DNA from: Paenibacillus uliginis N3/975
GTDB lineage: Bacteria; Bacillota; Bacilli; Paenibacillales; Paenibacillaceae
Direction of reading: 5' to 3'
Assembly (NCBI RefSeq): GCF_900177425.1
Contig: NZ_LT840184.1
Coordinates: 1,763,487-1,827,486, forward strand
Length of the DNA: 64,000 nt
This document shows, piece after piece, positions 1-8,720 of this stretch (the first letter of the stretch is position 1; each line of letters begins with the position of its first letter). The position numbers and the translations under genes were made by a program. Under the pieces are notes generated by a model, which was not told the DNA's origin, searched no databases, and saw only the letters and a list, made by a program, of their open reading frames with translations.

Positions 1-693
1 TATGTCGGACTTGCGACAGCAATTGCTATTGTAGAGAGTAAACTATCAGTAGACACTAAGGTTTCTGATATCGTTACAGATATGCCAGAAAGAGATTTGA
101 AAGATACAACTATTAGGGATTTAGCCACAAAATTAGGTGATAAATATTTTGGAGCAAATCGAATCGAACGAGAAGAAGTGGCATGTAAAGTAATTAAAGA
201 AATTACGGGTAATAATATAGCTCAACTAATTTCAGGGCGTGTCTTTAAACCACTTGGATTGTCCAATACGGAGTGGGTTTCAGTACCGAAAGAGAAATTA
301 GTTTGTGATCTTCAAGCTGCAGATGGCTATGCATCCATTCGAATTGAATCAAATGAAGGTCATGAAAGAAATTTATATGCTAGTGCAAGAGATTTGGCGC
401 TTTGGGGTGAGCTGTTTTTAAATAAAGGGGGCATTCATAATAAGCAACTCGTGCCACTCGAAGTCTTTCGACTGATGGAACAATTAAGAGTTGAAACGAA
501 AGATAAAAATCGAATTTTTGGTTGGTACTTTAAAGAGAATTGGTTTTATGCTACTGGTGCAGCTGGCTGTCATTGCGTAGTTGTACCAGAGCTAAATGCA
601 GTAGGAGTTCGAATGCTCAACAAATATACTGAAAACTATCTTGAAGATCAGATGTTTTTCAATGAAAAGTTTTACGAATGTCTTAAGTCGTAA
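1..693 (+). CDS. Serine hydrolase, beta-lactamase family (C-terminal part, cut by window edge)
   Basis: The frame is open from the first base, so the gene begins before the window. The visible 230 residues match the region after the catalytic SxxK motif of the beta-lactamase/class C penicillin-binding-like family. They open with the helix and turn 'ESKLSVDTKVSDIV', followed by 'KPLGLSNTEWV' and a late 'YASARDLALWGELFLNKGG' segment, all typical of these hydrolases. The catalytic Ser-Lys pair would lie upstream and cannot be seen. The usual KTG-like motif near the C-terminus is replaced by 'ATGAAGCHCVVVPEL'. Substrate unknown; family members hydrolyse peptides, esters or beta-lactams. Confidence 0.8.
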   Translation, partial: YVGLATAIAIVESKLSVDTKVSDIVTDMPERDLKDTTIRDLATKLGDKYFGANRIEREEVACKVIKEITGNNIAQLISGRVFKPLGLSNTEWVSVPKEKLVCDLQAADGYASIRIESNEGHERNLYASARDLALWGELFLNKGGIHNKQLVPLEVFRLMEQLRVETKDKNRIFGWYFKENWFYATGAAGCHCVVVPELNAVGVRMLNKYTENYLEDQMFFNEKFYECLKS

Positions 694-761
694 AAGCTTT
701 ACCAGCAATTAAAACGAAGTTAAAAACTTCACAGTAATTAATAAATGGAGGTGAACTCTCA

Positions 762-1424
762 ATGGAGATTAGAATTATATCGGACACCGAATATACTGTG
801 TCAGGAGTACATATTAAAGATGCAGTAAAACAAAGATATTGTGTATTTGATTTTGAATCGACAGGAATAAATCATGAAACAGAACATATTACACAGATTG
901 GTGCAGTTATAATTGAGAACAATTGTATACAGGAGTCTAAGACATTTAATACATACATTAAATCGCCAAAGCCAATTCCTGAATCGGTTGAACGATTTAC
1001 GGGGATTTATAATACTCAACTAGAGAATGCGCCTTTATTAAAGGACAAATATAGTGATTTTTTAGAATTTACTAAAGAAAGTATCTTAATAACACATGCA
1101 GGATATGAATTTGATTTACCCCTACTAAAAAATGAATGTCAGAGAAACAATCTTCCATTAATTACGAATCCTTGTTTAGATACTAAAGCTTTATTTTCTT
1201 ATCTATATCCAGAATTAACGGACATAATTTGGACAGATTATTTAATTAACTATTATAACATTCATGATAAGGATTTACGAAGGCATGATGCATTAGCAGA
1301 CAGTATATTAATTGGAAGAATTTTTCTGGGAATATTAGAAGAATTTCAAGCCAGGGACATAAAGGATATTGAATTTATAGACCCAGTAGTAGTAAAGAGA
1401 TTTCAAATCATACCCTTAGTGTAG
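762..1424 (+). CDS. DnaQ-like DEDDh 3'-5' exonuclease
   Basis: This 220-residue protein has the three exonuclease motifs of the DEDDh (RNase T/DNA polymerase III epsilon) family. Exo I is 'FDFESTGINHETEHITQIGA' near residue 30, Exo II is 'THAGYEFDLPLL' near 110, and Exo III is 'RRHDALADS' near 172, which carries the catalytic His-Asp pair. Family members degrade single-stranded DNA or RNA 3' to 5' with two metal ions. It stands alone, away from any polymerase gene, so it is more likely an accessory repair or RNA-processing nuclease than the replicative proofreading subunit. A GGAGGTGA ribosome site supports the ATG start. The next gene follows after 17 bases. Confidence 0.85.
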   Translation: MEIRIISDTEYTVSGVHIKDAVKQRYCVFDFESTGINHETEHITQIGAVIIENNCIQESKTFNTYIKSPKPIPESVERFTGIYNTQLENAPLLKDKYSDFLEFTKESILITHAGYEFDLPLLKNECQRNNLPLITNPCLDTKALFSYLYPELTDIIWTDYLINYYNIHDKDLRRHDALADSILIGRIFLGILEEFQARDIKDIEFIDPVVVKRFQIIPLV

Positions 1425-1441
1425 AAAAGGAGGATGAAATC

Positions 1442-1852
1442 ATGCAAGTTAGATTCGAAGACTATTTAATAAGTACAGACAAGACACTCTTAAATTATGA
1501 AAATGTTTGTGGATTATTAGCGGGGACATATTGGGCAAATAAAAGACCGGTTGAACAAATTAAAAAAGCGATTGAAACTTCACTTTGTTTTGGGGTATAT
1601 CACGGAGAGAAACAGATTGGATTTGCTCGAGTTATTACGGATTGGGCAACTGCATACTGGTTATGTGATGTCATCATTGATGATGAGTATAGGGGAAAAG
1701 GAATAGGCAAAAAATTAGTAGAAACCATAATTCATAGTGAGGAGCTTAAAGATATAACTGGCTTCTTAGGAACAGCTGATGCACACCGATTATATGAACA
1801 ATATGGATTTGTAAAGGATGCTGAAAGCTTCATGGTAAGAAGAGCTCGATAG
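1442..1852 (+). CDS. GNAT family N-acetyltransferase
   Basis: A 136-residue acetyltransferase of the GNAT fold. The acetyl-CoA pyrophosphate-binding motif 'YRGKGIGKKLVE' lies near residue 82 after the beta-4 strand 'WLCDVIIDDE', and the C-terminal 'AHRLYEQYGFVK' is the usual motif B. Proteins of this size and layout move an acetyl group from acetyl-CoA to an amine; the acceptor cannot be read from sequence. It has an excellent AAAGGAGG ribosome site, directly follows the DnaQ-like gene, and is closed by a hairpin terminator at 1892. One of eleven GNAT genes or remnants in this window. Confidence 0.88.
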   Translation: MQVRFEDYLISTDKTLLNYENVCGLLAGTYWANKRPVEQIKKAIETSLCFGVYHGEKQIGFARVITDWATAYWLCDVIIDDEYRGKGIGKKLVETIIHSEELKDITGFLGTADAHRLYEQYGFVKDAESFMVRRAR

Positions 1853-1891
1853 ATCTCTTGAATATTTCTTGGCAGTAAAAATTTGGAGAAG

Positions 1892-1938
1892 AAAATGAAG
1901 AAGGAAAGCACCTCTTGAGCGCTCTCCTTCTTCATTTT
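1892..1938. terminator. Bidirectional rho-independent terminator
   Basis: The inverted repeat AAAATGAAGAAGG...CTCCTTCTTCATTTT, with a short loop and T-rich tail, lies between two convergent genes (GNAT ending at 1852, anti-sigma ending at 1964). The A-run on the other side lets it serve both strands. Confidence 0.8.
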
Positions 1939-1963
1939 TATTCGTTAACGAATCGTAAAGTAA

Positions 1964-3010
1964 TTACGATCTCTCTTCCCAATTCCATACCTCAATGCGC
2001 CCCAATCGGAATTCGCGGAATTCCGGTTGTTCCTTCAGTTTTTCGAGCTCTCGTACAGGCCCAGTTACGGTTGCACCGTAAACCTGAACTCCATTTTTCT
2101 GTAAATAAGCAAGTCGCTGTTTATCTTGATCCACACCGTAATATCTAATGTTTGTGGTCATCCAATTTAGATCAGACATCATATAATCTATATGCTCCGA
2201 CATTCTCCCCTTGTCTTCAGCTGAAAAATACAGTTGCCACATGGAAAGCTTGTTGTTCTCCTCAAACACAGACATCGGTCTCAGGGTTAAGTGAGGAACG
2301 TAATAATCCGTACCTCCGCCAACGGTATGAGGAGTGTCAAAATCCTTGAGCTCTCCTGCATATACGGGCATTCCGGTCACTGCAATGTCGTAACTATCGA
2401 GCATTTCCATGAGCTGCTCCGGTGACATTAATGTATTTATAGAAAATGATAACTCGGCCACATTTCCGTCTTCAATCTTCCTTAATTGTTCAAGGTCGTT
2501 TTTATCAAACATAATAGATGACGGCAAAATAAATGCAGCCTGACTATCATTATTCATATAAGCGCCGGTATTTTCGATGGAATAGGTAAGCTTACCTAAC
2601 AAGCTCTGTTTCACTCGAATCTCTCCCGTAATAACTTGCCATTTACCCACATCTCTATATAGCTTAAGTGTTGTTTTTTGTGTAAGAAATGGTGTAACTT
2701 CGATGGTTGGATTTGCTGGTTTTTCCACTTTCACGCCATCTTCATGCAATTCTACTACCGTAATTATAGATCTAATAAATTTACCTCTTACGTCTGTAGT
2801 ATCAAAATAGATGTGAATAGCAGAAATGTAGACCGTATACAACAAAAATAATAACAGCATAGCTGATGCCGCATTTACAAGCATCTTCACCCGCGTTCGC
2901 CAGATCATTCGATTAAATTTTTTCTTACTCCATTTCGGAGGTTCGGTATCGAAATCCTCATCCCGCAAAACATCTTGTTCATGCGATTCAAACTCATCCC
3001 GCATATTCAC
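1964..3010 (-). CDS. Anti-sigma factor, Sigma_reg_N/Sigma_reg_C type membrane protein
   Basis: A 348-residue protein with an acidic cytoplasmic N-terminus (residues 1-40), one transmembrane helix (about 43-66, 'LVNAASAMLLLFLLYTVYIS') and a large outside domain. This is the architecture of ECF anti-sigma factors such as YhdL of Bacillus subtilis, which hold their sigma factor at the membrane. It overlaps the end of the sigma gene: the GTG start shares bases with the TGA stop, and an ATG two codons later is an alternative start. A GAGGAAGGGG site precedes both. Such overlap normally gives coupled translation. Here the cognate sigma gene is broken (see 3007-3506), so the anti-sigma gene is intact but apparently has no partner. 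Confidence 0.75.
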   Translation of the reverse strand: MNMRDEFESHEQDVLRDEDFDTEPPKWSKKKFNRMIWRTRVKMLVNAASAMLLLFLLYTVYISAIHIYFDTTDVRGKFIRSIITVVELHEDGVKVEKPANPTIEVTPFLTQKTTLKLYRDVGKWQVITGEIRVKQSLLGKLTYSIENTGAYMNNDSQAAFILPSSIMFDKNDLEQLRKIEDGNVAELSFSINTLMSPEQLMEMLDSYDIAVTGMPVYAGELKDFDTPHTVGGGTDYYVPHLTLRPMSVFEENNKLSMWQLYFSAEDKGRMSEHIDYMMSDLNWMTTNIRYYGVDQDKQRLAYLQKNGVQVYGATVTGPVRELEKLKEQPEFREFRLGRIEVWNWEERS

Positions 3011-3506
3011 AGTTCCCCTTCCTCTTGTTTTAACTCCGTATTAAAGCGTTCTCTAGCCCGGTACAAGGTGACCTTCACTTGATCCAAACTGATATCAAGA
3101 AATTCGCCCAGCTCCCGGTAAGATAAGCCGTTCATTTCTCTTAGAAGTAATATCGTTCGATATTGCTCAGGCAGCCTGCTCATAACCTTTGCAACGCGGA
3201 TTTAACGCTCACTTGCAGCGAACGCCTCCTATGGTGTTGGATACGTATTATCTGTTTCTTGCGTCTCTATTTCTCTTCGCATCTGAACCTCTCCACGGTG
3301 CAGTCGATAAACAGATGCCGCGCTACCTTATACAGCCATGCCCTTGCATACTCCCGATGCTCTGTCTTCATCGATACCATCGCTCTGTAAAATGTTTCTT
3401 GGACCAATTCTTCAGCGGTTTCCTTTGATCCGCACATTCGGTAAAGATAGAGGTATAGAGAGGATTGATACGTCTTGAACAGTTCTGTATATAAATCACT
3501 CCGCAT
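3007..3506 (-). pseudogene. ECF sigma-70 factor, broken by frameshift and stops
   Basis: Read from 3506 down, the first 79 codons give sigma region 2 ('YLYRMCGSKETAEELVQETF' and 'ARAWLYKVARHLFIDC'), then a stop near 3267. Shifting frame at about 3270 recovers a linker ('REIETQETDNTYPTP') that contains two in-frame stops, TAG and TAA. It then gives an intact region 4 ('LPEQYRTILLLREMNGLSYR' and 'VKVTLYRARERFN') that ends at the stop overlapping the anti-sigma gene. Both DNA-binding halves are well preserved and three separate lesions lie in the linker. A single sequencing error cannot explain this, so the gene is probably dead, though recent in origin. Confidence 0.85.
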
Positions 3507-3767
3507 CGCTATCCTCTCCCCCTTCTCATCTTAGACAACGGTTGGATCAGGTTAATGTTACAGTTGAATTCAAAAAAAATCGTCACGTCTGCAAAAAACG
3601 CATTTGCAACCGTAACGAAATACATTCATTTATACAATTTCATGTTGAAGAACTGTTACACTAGAGTACAATTAAAAACAGAAGAGCAGTCGTTTAAGTT
3701 GTTTGAAGAAGGCCCTCACATCATATAACAATCTATTCATTGATAAAACCTTATGGAGGAGATAACT

Positions 3768-3872
3768 TTGGAAGTTATGGGCTGCTATGATCCAGATCGA
3801 AACATTATTGAACTTTGGGGTGACTACCCCGACGTAGGTTGGACAATATTTGAACCACTTCGTAACGAGTAG
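3768..3872 (+). pseudogene. VOC/glyoxalase family C-terminal remnant
   Basis: A 34-codon frame starting at TTG contains 'GCYDPDRNIIELWGDYPDVG', the signature C-terminal strand of VOC-fold proteins. A ribosome-site-like GGAGG precedes it, but the rest of the fold is missing. The surrounding gap 3507-4031 otherwise holds the upstream region of the broken sigma gene and no other convincing coding sequence. Confidence 0.5.
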
Positions 3873-4031
3873 GTATATATGAAGAAGCAACTGACATCTG
3901 ATAACAACACATTAAAGCTCCAATACCTGAGAAACAACTAGCAGTGAAGAGGATTCGAGAAGTTAAAAAAAGAAATTTGAAGGATAAAATAATCACATGA
4001 TTTACTATAGTGCATCAGATGGGGTGAATAT

Positions 4032-4595
4032 ATGAGTGACGCTGTAGAGATAAATTATTTATATCATTATTATGAGAAATCGAAAGGTCCCTTCATGAAT
4101 TTATCAGATTTAACCTTGAACCAAGCGCAAAATGTTTTAGAAAAATTAAAAAGAAAAAGTGATGTTATGGCTGCTCATAGGAATGATGGATACCTTGAAA
4201 GAAGATGTGAATTGGAACAAATGGCTCGAAATATATTCATATCTAAAGGTGGAAAGCCAGAAAGAAAAGTACCCCATTATATGATCGTTGGTGAATGCGA
4301 TTGGCTTAATACTTGGTACAGTGAAGGTGAAAGCATAAAAATTCATATATCTAAATTAAAGATTGAGGCCCTATCATTTTCCTATGGTGATTTATTTCCT
4401 ACATTTAGTCCTCGTGTAAATGATGGCCGGGAATATCGAAAACAGATTTATACATATGAAGAAATTTTAAAACTCATCCAAAAATATGATTTACCTCAGA
4501 ATTGGAATAGGGATGGTTTATATGGTCCCGAAAGATATATTGAAGTACAAGTGTGGGATGACGAACCAATCCATTGGATAAAAGAAAATGGTTAA
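4032..4595 (+). CDS. Hypothetical protein, 187 residues
   Basis: I do not recognise this family. The protein is soluble, charged and without a signal peptide. It has an N-terminal helical part with many Lys/Arg ('VLEKLKRKSD'), a middle section with beta character ('HYMIVGECDWLNTWYSEGES') and a C-terminal conserved-looking block 'GPERYIEVQVWDDEPI'. A GGGGTGA ribosome site supports the start. The codon use and composition match the neighbouring accessory genes. No partner gene is evident: the next gene starts 113 bases later. Confidence 0.6.
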   Translation: MSDAVEINYLYHYYEKSKGPFMNLSDLTLNQAQNVLEKLKRKSDVMAAHRNDGYLERRCELEQMARNIFISKGGKPERKVPHYMIVGECDWLNTWYSEGESIKIHISKLKIEALSFSYGDLFPTFSPRVNDGREYRKQIYTYEEILKLIQKYDLPQNWNRDGLYGPERYIEVQVWDDEPIHWIKENG

Positions 4596-4708
4596 ATGTA
4601 GGCCATTTCTTAATTTCAGTACAACCGGGCAGACAAGTAATCTAGAATACGGAATAAACAGAAATTATTATCCCAAACCAAAAATAAAACCTGAGGAAGT
4701 GATATTTA

Positions 4709-5092
4709 ATGAAATCACCAGGAGGTTCAATATTTCCTTACTATTATAAAGGTGGAGAAATCCATTGCTTAAAATACGGGAGTAAATACAATAACGAAGA
4801 AAAACTTTTTGAATTGATGAAACAAGAAGAAGAGTTTATTTTTAACACAAATAAAAAACTGAAGATATGGGTAGATTTGTACGAAACCTCGGTAACGAAT
4901 CGGGTACTGCAAGAATTATCAAACAATATGAATAACTTAAGAGCTCATATTGATAAACTTTCGTTTGTCGGGCTATCAGGAATCAATATATGGAGACTAA
5001 GAAGGAGAATGAAAAAGTTGGAGATAACACAAAGGATATCATTTTATAAAGATCCTGAAGATGCAAAAACTTGGTTAGTCAATGAGAGATGA
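4709..5092 (+). CDS. Hypothetical protein, 127 residues, possible STAS-like fold
   Basis: Small soluble protein. The pattern of a strand ('KLKIWVDLYETSVT'), a helix ('VLQELSNNMNNLRAHIDK'), a strand ('LSFVGLSGINIW'), a basic helix and a final 'RISFYKDPEDAKTWLV' resembles SpoIIAA/STAS-like domains, in which the last helix is often a 'D.eeAk.WL' motif. The resemblance is by pattern only. A GAGGAAGTGA ribosome site precedes the ATG. It stands alone between the previous orphan and the APH-like gene. Confidence 0.55.
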   Translation: MKSPGGSIFPYYYKGGEIHCLKYGSKYNNEEKLFELMKQEEEFIFNTNKKLKIWVDLYETSVTNRVLQELSNNMNNLRAHIDKLSFVGLSGINIWRLRRRMKKLEITQRISFYKDPEDAKTWLVNER

Positions 5093-5160
5093 CTACGTGA
5101 GATTCGAGAAGTAGAGTTCTGGGGAGAACACATAAAAATCGTGAAGGGAAATACCGAAAA

Positions 5161-6180
5161 ATGAGTGATGTACAGTACAATTTGCAATTTGATAAAGTGT
5201 GTAATATTTTGCAACTTGGTGAAATCGTCGGTGTGCCTGAAGCGATGTCGGGTGGGCTTTTACACAGAATGTATTTTATTGAAACCACGCAAGGGAAATA
5301 TGCACTCAAAGCATTAAACCCTCAAATAATGCTTAGACCTGTGGCAATGCAAAACTTTATCCACTCAGAACAAATTGCCAATGTTGCAGCAAATCATATA
5401 CCTGCTCTTCCAGCTAAAAAAGTGGATGGTACTGTCATGCATAAAATCGATAATCAATTTTATCTTGTGTTCGATTGGTTGTATGGTAAAAGTCTGAAAT
5501 CTAATGAAATCAATACGGTCCATTGTGAAAAAATAGGTGCTATTCTTGCAGATTTACATATGACGGATTTTTCAGAAATAGGCATCGTTGATGATAGGAC
5601 AAATCATGTACAGTTAATAGATTGGAATTACTATGTACAAAAAGGTCAAGAAAATAATGCGGTGTGGGTTAACCTGCTGCTTGAAATTATGGATAAACTT
5701 TATGATTGGAATGCTATAGCGAATAAATCAGCAAAACTGCTTGCATCAGACACGGTTATTAGCCATGGGGATTTAGATCCTAAAAATGTGATGTGGAACC
5801 AAGACAATCTCATCCTTATTGATTGGGAGTCAGCTGGCTATATAAATCCTATGCAAGACTTGACTGAAACAGCTGTTTACTGGTCCGAAAATGAAATGGG
5901 GAAAATTGATAAACAAAGGTTTTTGGCTTTTATTACTGGATATAAAAAGAGATACGGAACACTACAAGCAAATTGGCGAATGGTATTAGCAAGTGGTTTT
6001 TTAGGAAAATTAGGCTGGCTGGAATATAATTTAAAACGGTCTTTATGGATTGAATGTACAAACGAAGAAGAACAGCAGATGGGGACAGCACAAGTAACGG
6101 GGACAATAAACGCCATTAGTCGTTACGCAGAACAGATTTCTAAATTAGAAGAATGGTTAAATTATGAGCAAAATAAATAG
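5161..6180 (+). CDS. Phosphotransferase of the aminoglycoside phosphotransferase (APH) family
   Basis: This 339-residue protein has the APH/choline-kinase fold. The ATP-binding N-lobe has 'SGGLLHRMYFIETTQGKYAL' near residue 31. The Brenner motif 'VISHGDLDPKNVMW' lies near 200, with catalytic Asp and Asn. The metal-binding 'LILIDWESAGYINP' follows near 220. Family members phosphorylate hydroxyls of aminoglycosides, homoserine, thiamine or other small molecules. Nothing nearby points to a substrate, and resistance should not be assumed. Start supported by GAAGGGA 11 bases upstream. Confidence 0.85.
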   Translation: MSDVQYNLQFDKVCNILQLGEIVGVPEAMSGGLLHRMYFIETTQGKYALKALNPQIMLRPVAMQNFIHSEQIANVAANHIPALPAKKVDGTVMHKIDNQFYLVFDWLYGKSLKSNEINTVHCEKIGAILADLHMTDFSEIGIVDDRTNHVQLIDWNYYVQKGQENNAVWVNLLLEIMDKLYDWNAIANKSAKLLASDTVISHGDLDPKNVMWNQDNLILIDWESAGYINPMQDLTETAVYWSENEMGKIDKQRFLAFITGYKKRYGTLQANWRMVLASGFLGKLGWLEYNLKRSLWIECTNEEEQQMGTAQVTGTINAISRYAEQISKLEEWLNYEQNK

Positions 6181-6248
6181 ATTATTGCCTCACATACTTC
6201 TGGGTAGAATTCAGCGAATAAACAAAGATAGTATCAACGGAGGTTACG

Positions 6249-6623
6249 ATGTCATTTAATTCACAGATCACAAGTACTGAGATCGAAAGATTACTTAATT
6301 ATTCTGAATATTTTCAAAATGTTGAAAGTCAAAATAACAATCATAATATGAATGAAATGATTAGTGAGTTTTATAATGAACTTTCTAATACTGAATTTTT
6401 ATTAGTTTTTGATTGGATTGGATGGTTAAAAGAGAATGAGGTCTTTAGAAATTTAGATAATGATATTGAAGAATTTATAAAGAAGGCGGATCTAGAAACT
6501 TTAAGAAAACTAATGACTGCCTACATAAGAGGAGATCGATTCAATGAAGGATTATTTCTAAAGGCAGTTTCAAGTGGGAAGGTAGGGATAATCTTAAGAA
6601 GGTTGAAAGAAATAAATGAGTAA
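6249..6623 (+). CDS. DUF6508-like protein
   Basis: A 124-residue helical protein whose C-terminal half ('FDWIGWLKENE', 'KADLETLRKLMTAYIRGDRF' and 'SSGKVGIILRRLKE') matches my recollection of the DUF6508 family pattern, in which a conserved 'iRgDRF.eG' is followed by a helix ending in 'iL.RL'. The function of that family is not known. A GGAGG site nine bases upstream supports the ATG. No operon partner. Confidence 0.65.
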   Translation: MSFNSQITSTEIERLLNYSEYFQNVESQNNNHNMNEMISEFYNELSNTEFLLVFDWIGWLKENEVFRNLDNDIEEFIKKADLETLRKLMTAYIRGDRFNEGLFLKAVSSGKVGIILRRLKEINE

Positions 6624-6717
6624 GAATTTAGGAGAATCTGAATATGGCAATTTGCATTGAGTTCGAATTAATCGAGGAGATTGAATGAAATAATCATTTT
6701 TGGGGGAGGCAGCTGCA

Positions 6718-7497
6718 TTGAAGTTTTCGACTGTTGTCTTAGATTTGGATGGCACGTTTTTAAACTCAAAAAAGCAAGTTTCTAAGCGGAATTATGAAGC
6801 AGTACTTTCTTGTTATCGAAAAGATATAAGAATTATTTTTGCAACAGCTCGTCCTCCTAGAACGGTTAAAGTATTCCTTCCAAATGAGTTGTTAGATATC
6901 GGAGCATTTGTATATTATAACGGAGCACAAGTAATTTGTAGAAAATCGAAAACCGAATTTTGTGAATCAATTCCTGCTGATATTACCTCTGAAATCATCG
7001 ATTATTGTTTGTTTCATGACTCACAAATCGAACTGACTATGGAAGTAAAAGATCAATGGTTTAGCTTTAGGGAGCTTAATTATACGAACACGATGAATGC
7101 CAAGTCTAATCCTACGATAAAATCATTGGAAGAGTTAAAACAATATGAGGCTACCAAAATATTATTATCTGGAAACAATCATATTCAAGGGCTTTCTTTA
7201 ATGTTCGGACATAAGGTAAACATATTGGTTACAGACAATAAACAATTGATTCAAATCATGCCACTTCAAGCATCGAAGGAGGCGGCAGTAACTAGGTTAT
7301 GTAATATCTACAATGAAAAAATGGAATCAGTAATTGTATTTGGAGATGACCATAATGATTTAGGTCTGTTTAAATCAGCTGGATATTCAATTGCGATGGG
7401 AAATGCGGTTGTTGAATTGAAAGAAATTGCTAATGAAATAACGGGAAGTAATGACCAAGATGGAGTGGCAATGGTTTTGGAACGATTGTGTAAATAA
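6718..7497 (+). CDS. HAD superfamily hydrolase, Cof type
   Basis: A Cof-type (class IIB) HAD phosphatase of about 259 residues. Motif I is 'VVLDLDGTFLN', motif II 'IFATARPPR', and motifs III and IV appear as 'SKEAAVTRL' and 'IVFGDDHNDLGLFKSAG'. These enzymes remove phosphate from sugar phosphates or nucleotides. The start is chosen at the TTG at 6718: a GGGGGAGG ribosome site lies seven bases before it, whereas the TTG at 6700 is upstream of that site. A second Cof-type gene occurs at 24431. Confidence 0.85.
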   Translation: MKFSTVVLDLDGTFLNSKKQVSKRNYEAVLSCYRKDIRIIFATARPPRTVKVFLPNELLDIGAFVYYNGAQVICRKSKTEFCESIPADITSEIIDYCLFHDSQIELTMEVKDQWFSFRELNYTNTMNAKSNPTIKSLEELKQYEATKILLSGNNHIQGLSLMFGHKVNILVTDNKQLIQIMPLQASKEAAVTRLCNIYNEKMESVIVFGDDHNDLGLFKSAGYSIAMGNAVVELKEIANEITGSNDQDGVAMVLERLCK

Positions 7498-7549
7498 TTC
7501 AAGCTTTACTTCATCTAACAATATATATGTAAAGAAAGGAATGAAATAA

Positions 7550-7723
7550 ATGACCAGACGTATTATCGTAACAGGTGGAGCAATTATTACAGACAGTGCG
7601 GATGAATCGCTACAACTTATATTTAAACATCTTGATGAAATAAATCTTGATACTATAAATATAGTACAGAAGCCGGTGTTTATTGATTTAAAGGAAGAAC
7701 GAATGGGGATTCTTAGGAGCTGA
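7550..7723 (+). CDS. Small hypothetical protein (57 residues), possibly a 5' gene remnant
   Basis: An ATG with a GAAAGGA ribosome site opens a 57-codon frame beginning 'MTRRIIVTGGAIITDSADE'. I do not recognise it. The N-terminal strand-and-glycine pattern looks like the beginning of a larger alpha/beta protein, so this may be the surviving 5' end of a decayed gene. Confidence 0.35.
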   Translation: MTRRIIVTGGAIITDSADESLQLIFKHLDEINLDTINIVQKPVFIDLKEERMGILRS

Positions 7724-7784
7724 GTACGATGTGTATTCGGGAGATAGGAGAACTCTATAAGATGTGATTCAAGGAGGTTCTTGC

Positions 7785-8126
7785 ATGATTTATGTAATTA
7801 GACACGGGCAAACAGATTTGAATCAAGAAAGAAGACTCCAAGGAAGACGGGGACTACCATTAAATGAATATGGAATAATTCAAGCACAAAACTTAAGAGA
7901 CAAACTTGAAAGTGTAGAATTTGATTATGTATTTACCTCACCACAAGAAAGAGCTATTCAAACAGCAGAGATAGCAACGGGTAAAACAGTAAAAATAGAT
8001 CTAAGATTGGATGTTTTTGATTTGGGAGAAGCTGATGGGTTAAAAAAAGACGAAGTGAAAATGATGGGGGTAGTTCCTGATTCAAAAATTTATAAAGGTG
8101 TTGAAAACATCTATCATTACATTTAA
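7785..8126 (+). pseudogene. Histidine phosphatase (phosphoglycerate mutase-like), C-terminally truncated
   Basis: Starts with the catalytic RHG motif ('MIYVIRHGQTDLNQERRLQG') and continues with 'LPLNEYGIIQAQNLRDKL' and 'VFTSPQERAIQTAE', the standard first half of the superfamily. It stops after 113 residues at 'GVENIYHYI'. Family members run to about 190 residues and need a second catalytic histidine in an 'HG' motif of the C-terminal half, which is absent. The next gene begins 30 bases later, so the missing half has been deleted. The ATG at 7785 has a perfect AAGGAGG site; the GTG at 7764 lies before that site. An intact relative lies at 22289. Confidence 0.7.
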
Positions 8127-8156
8127 ACTAAATGATTCTCAAGGGAGGAAAGAATA

Positions 8157-8720
8157 TTGAAAACATTTCCTACAATTGAAACTGAAAGATTGATACTCCG
8201 ACAATTACGACCAGAGGATTCCGTCGACTTGTATAATTATTTTTCCAAAGATGAAGTGACAGAGTTTTATGATTTAGATAGTTTCACGGAACTGCAGCAA
8301 GCAGAAAGTCTTATAAGAATATTCAATGATCGATTTATTACTCAGCAAGGAATAAGGTGGGGAATCACTCTTAAGACTGAAGATAAAGTTATCGGGACAT
8401 GTGGTTTTCACAATTGGTCTAAGAAACATTTTAAAGCTGAGATTGGGTATGAACTAAGCCCTGAATATTGGGGTATAGGAGTCATGACTGAAGTTCTAAG
8501 AGAAGTGATTAACTTTGGATATAAAGAACTTGAGTTAAACCGCATAGAGGCTTTTACATATCCAGATAACATCAAATCTAGAAAACTATTAGAGAAGTCT
8601 GGTTTAAGTGAAGAAGGGTACTTAAAAAAATATTATTATGTGAAGCAAAGATTTGTTGACGCGGTAATTTTCTCAATCATAAAGGAAGAAGTGACTAACG
8701 ATGAAAGATCCAAGAATTGA
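8157..8720 (+). CDS. GNAT acetyltransferase, RimJ/RimL type
   Basis: A 187-residue protein of the ribosomal-protein-alanine acetyltransferase subgroup. It opens with 'IETERLILRQLRPEDSVDLY', carries 'AEIGYELSPEYWGIGVMTEV' at the acetyl-CoA site and ends with 'NIKSRKLLEKSGLSEEG'. TTG start with GGGAGGAAAG ahead of it. Its last 20 bases overlap the following aminopeptidase gene, so the two are probably co-translated. Despite the family name, many relatives acetylate small molecules; the target is unknown. A close-format paralogue is at 39347. Confidence 0.87.
   Translation: MKTFPTIETERLILRQLRPEDSVDLYNYFSKDEVTEFYDLDSFTELQQAESLIRIFNDRFITQQGIRWGITLKTEDKVIGTCGFHNWSKKHFKAEIGYELSPEYWGIGVMTEVLREVINFGYKELELNRIEAFTYPDNIKSRKLLEKSGLSEEGYLKKYYYVKQRFVDAVIFSIIKEEVTNDERSKN

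Noticed and set aside
3163..3428. Short + strand open frames over the broken sigma gene
   Set aside because: They are the opposite-strand shadow of the sigma pseudogene. The - strand carries clear sigma region 2 and region 4 motifs, and no ribosome site precedes the + frames.
5161..6180. Aminoglycoside resistance gene
   Set aside because: The fold is right, but the family covers many substrates and nothing in the sequence or neighbourhood points to an antibiotic.
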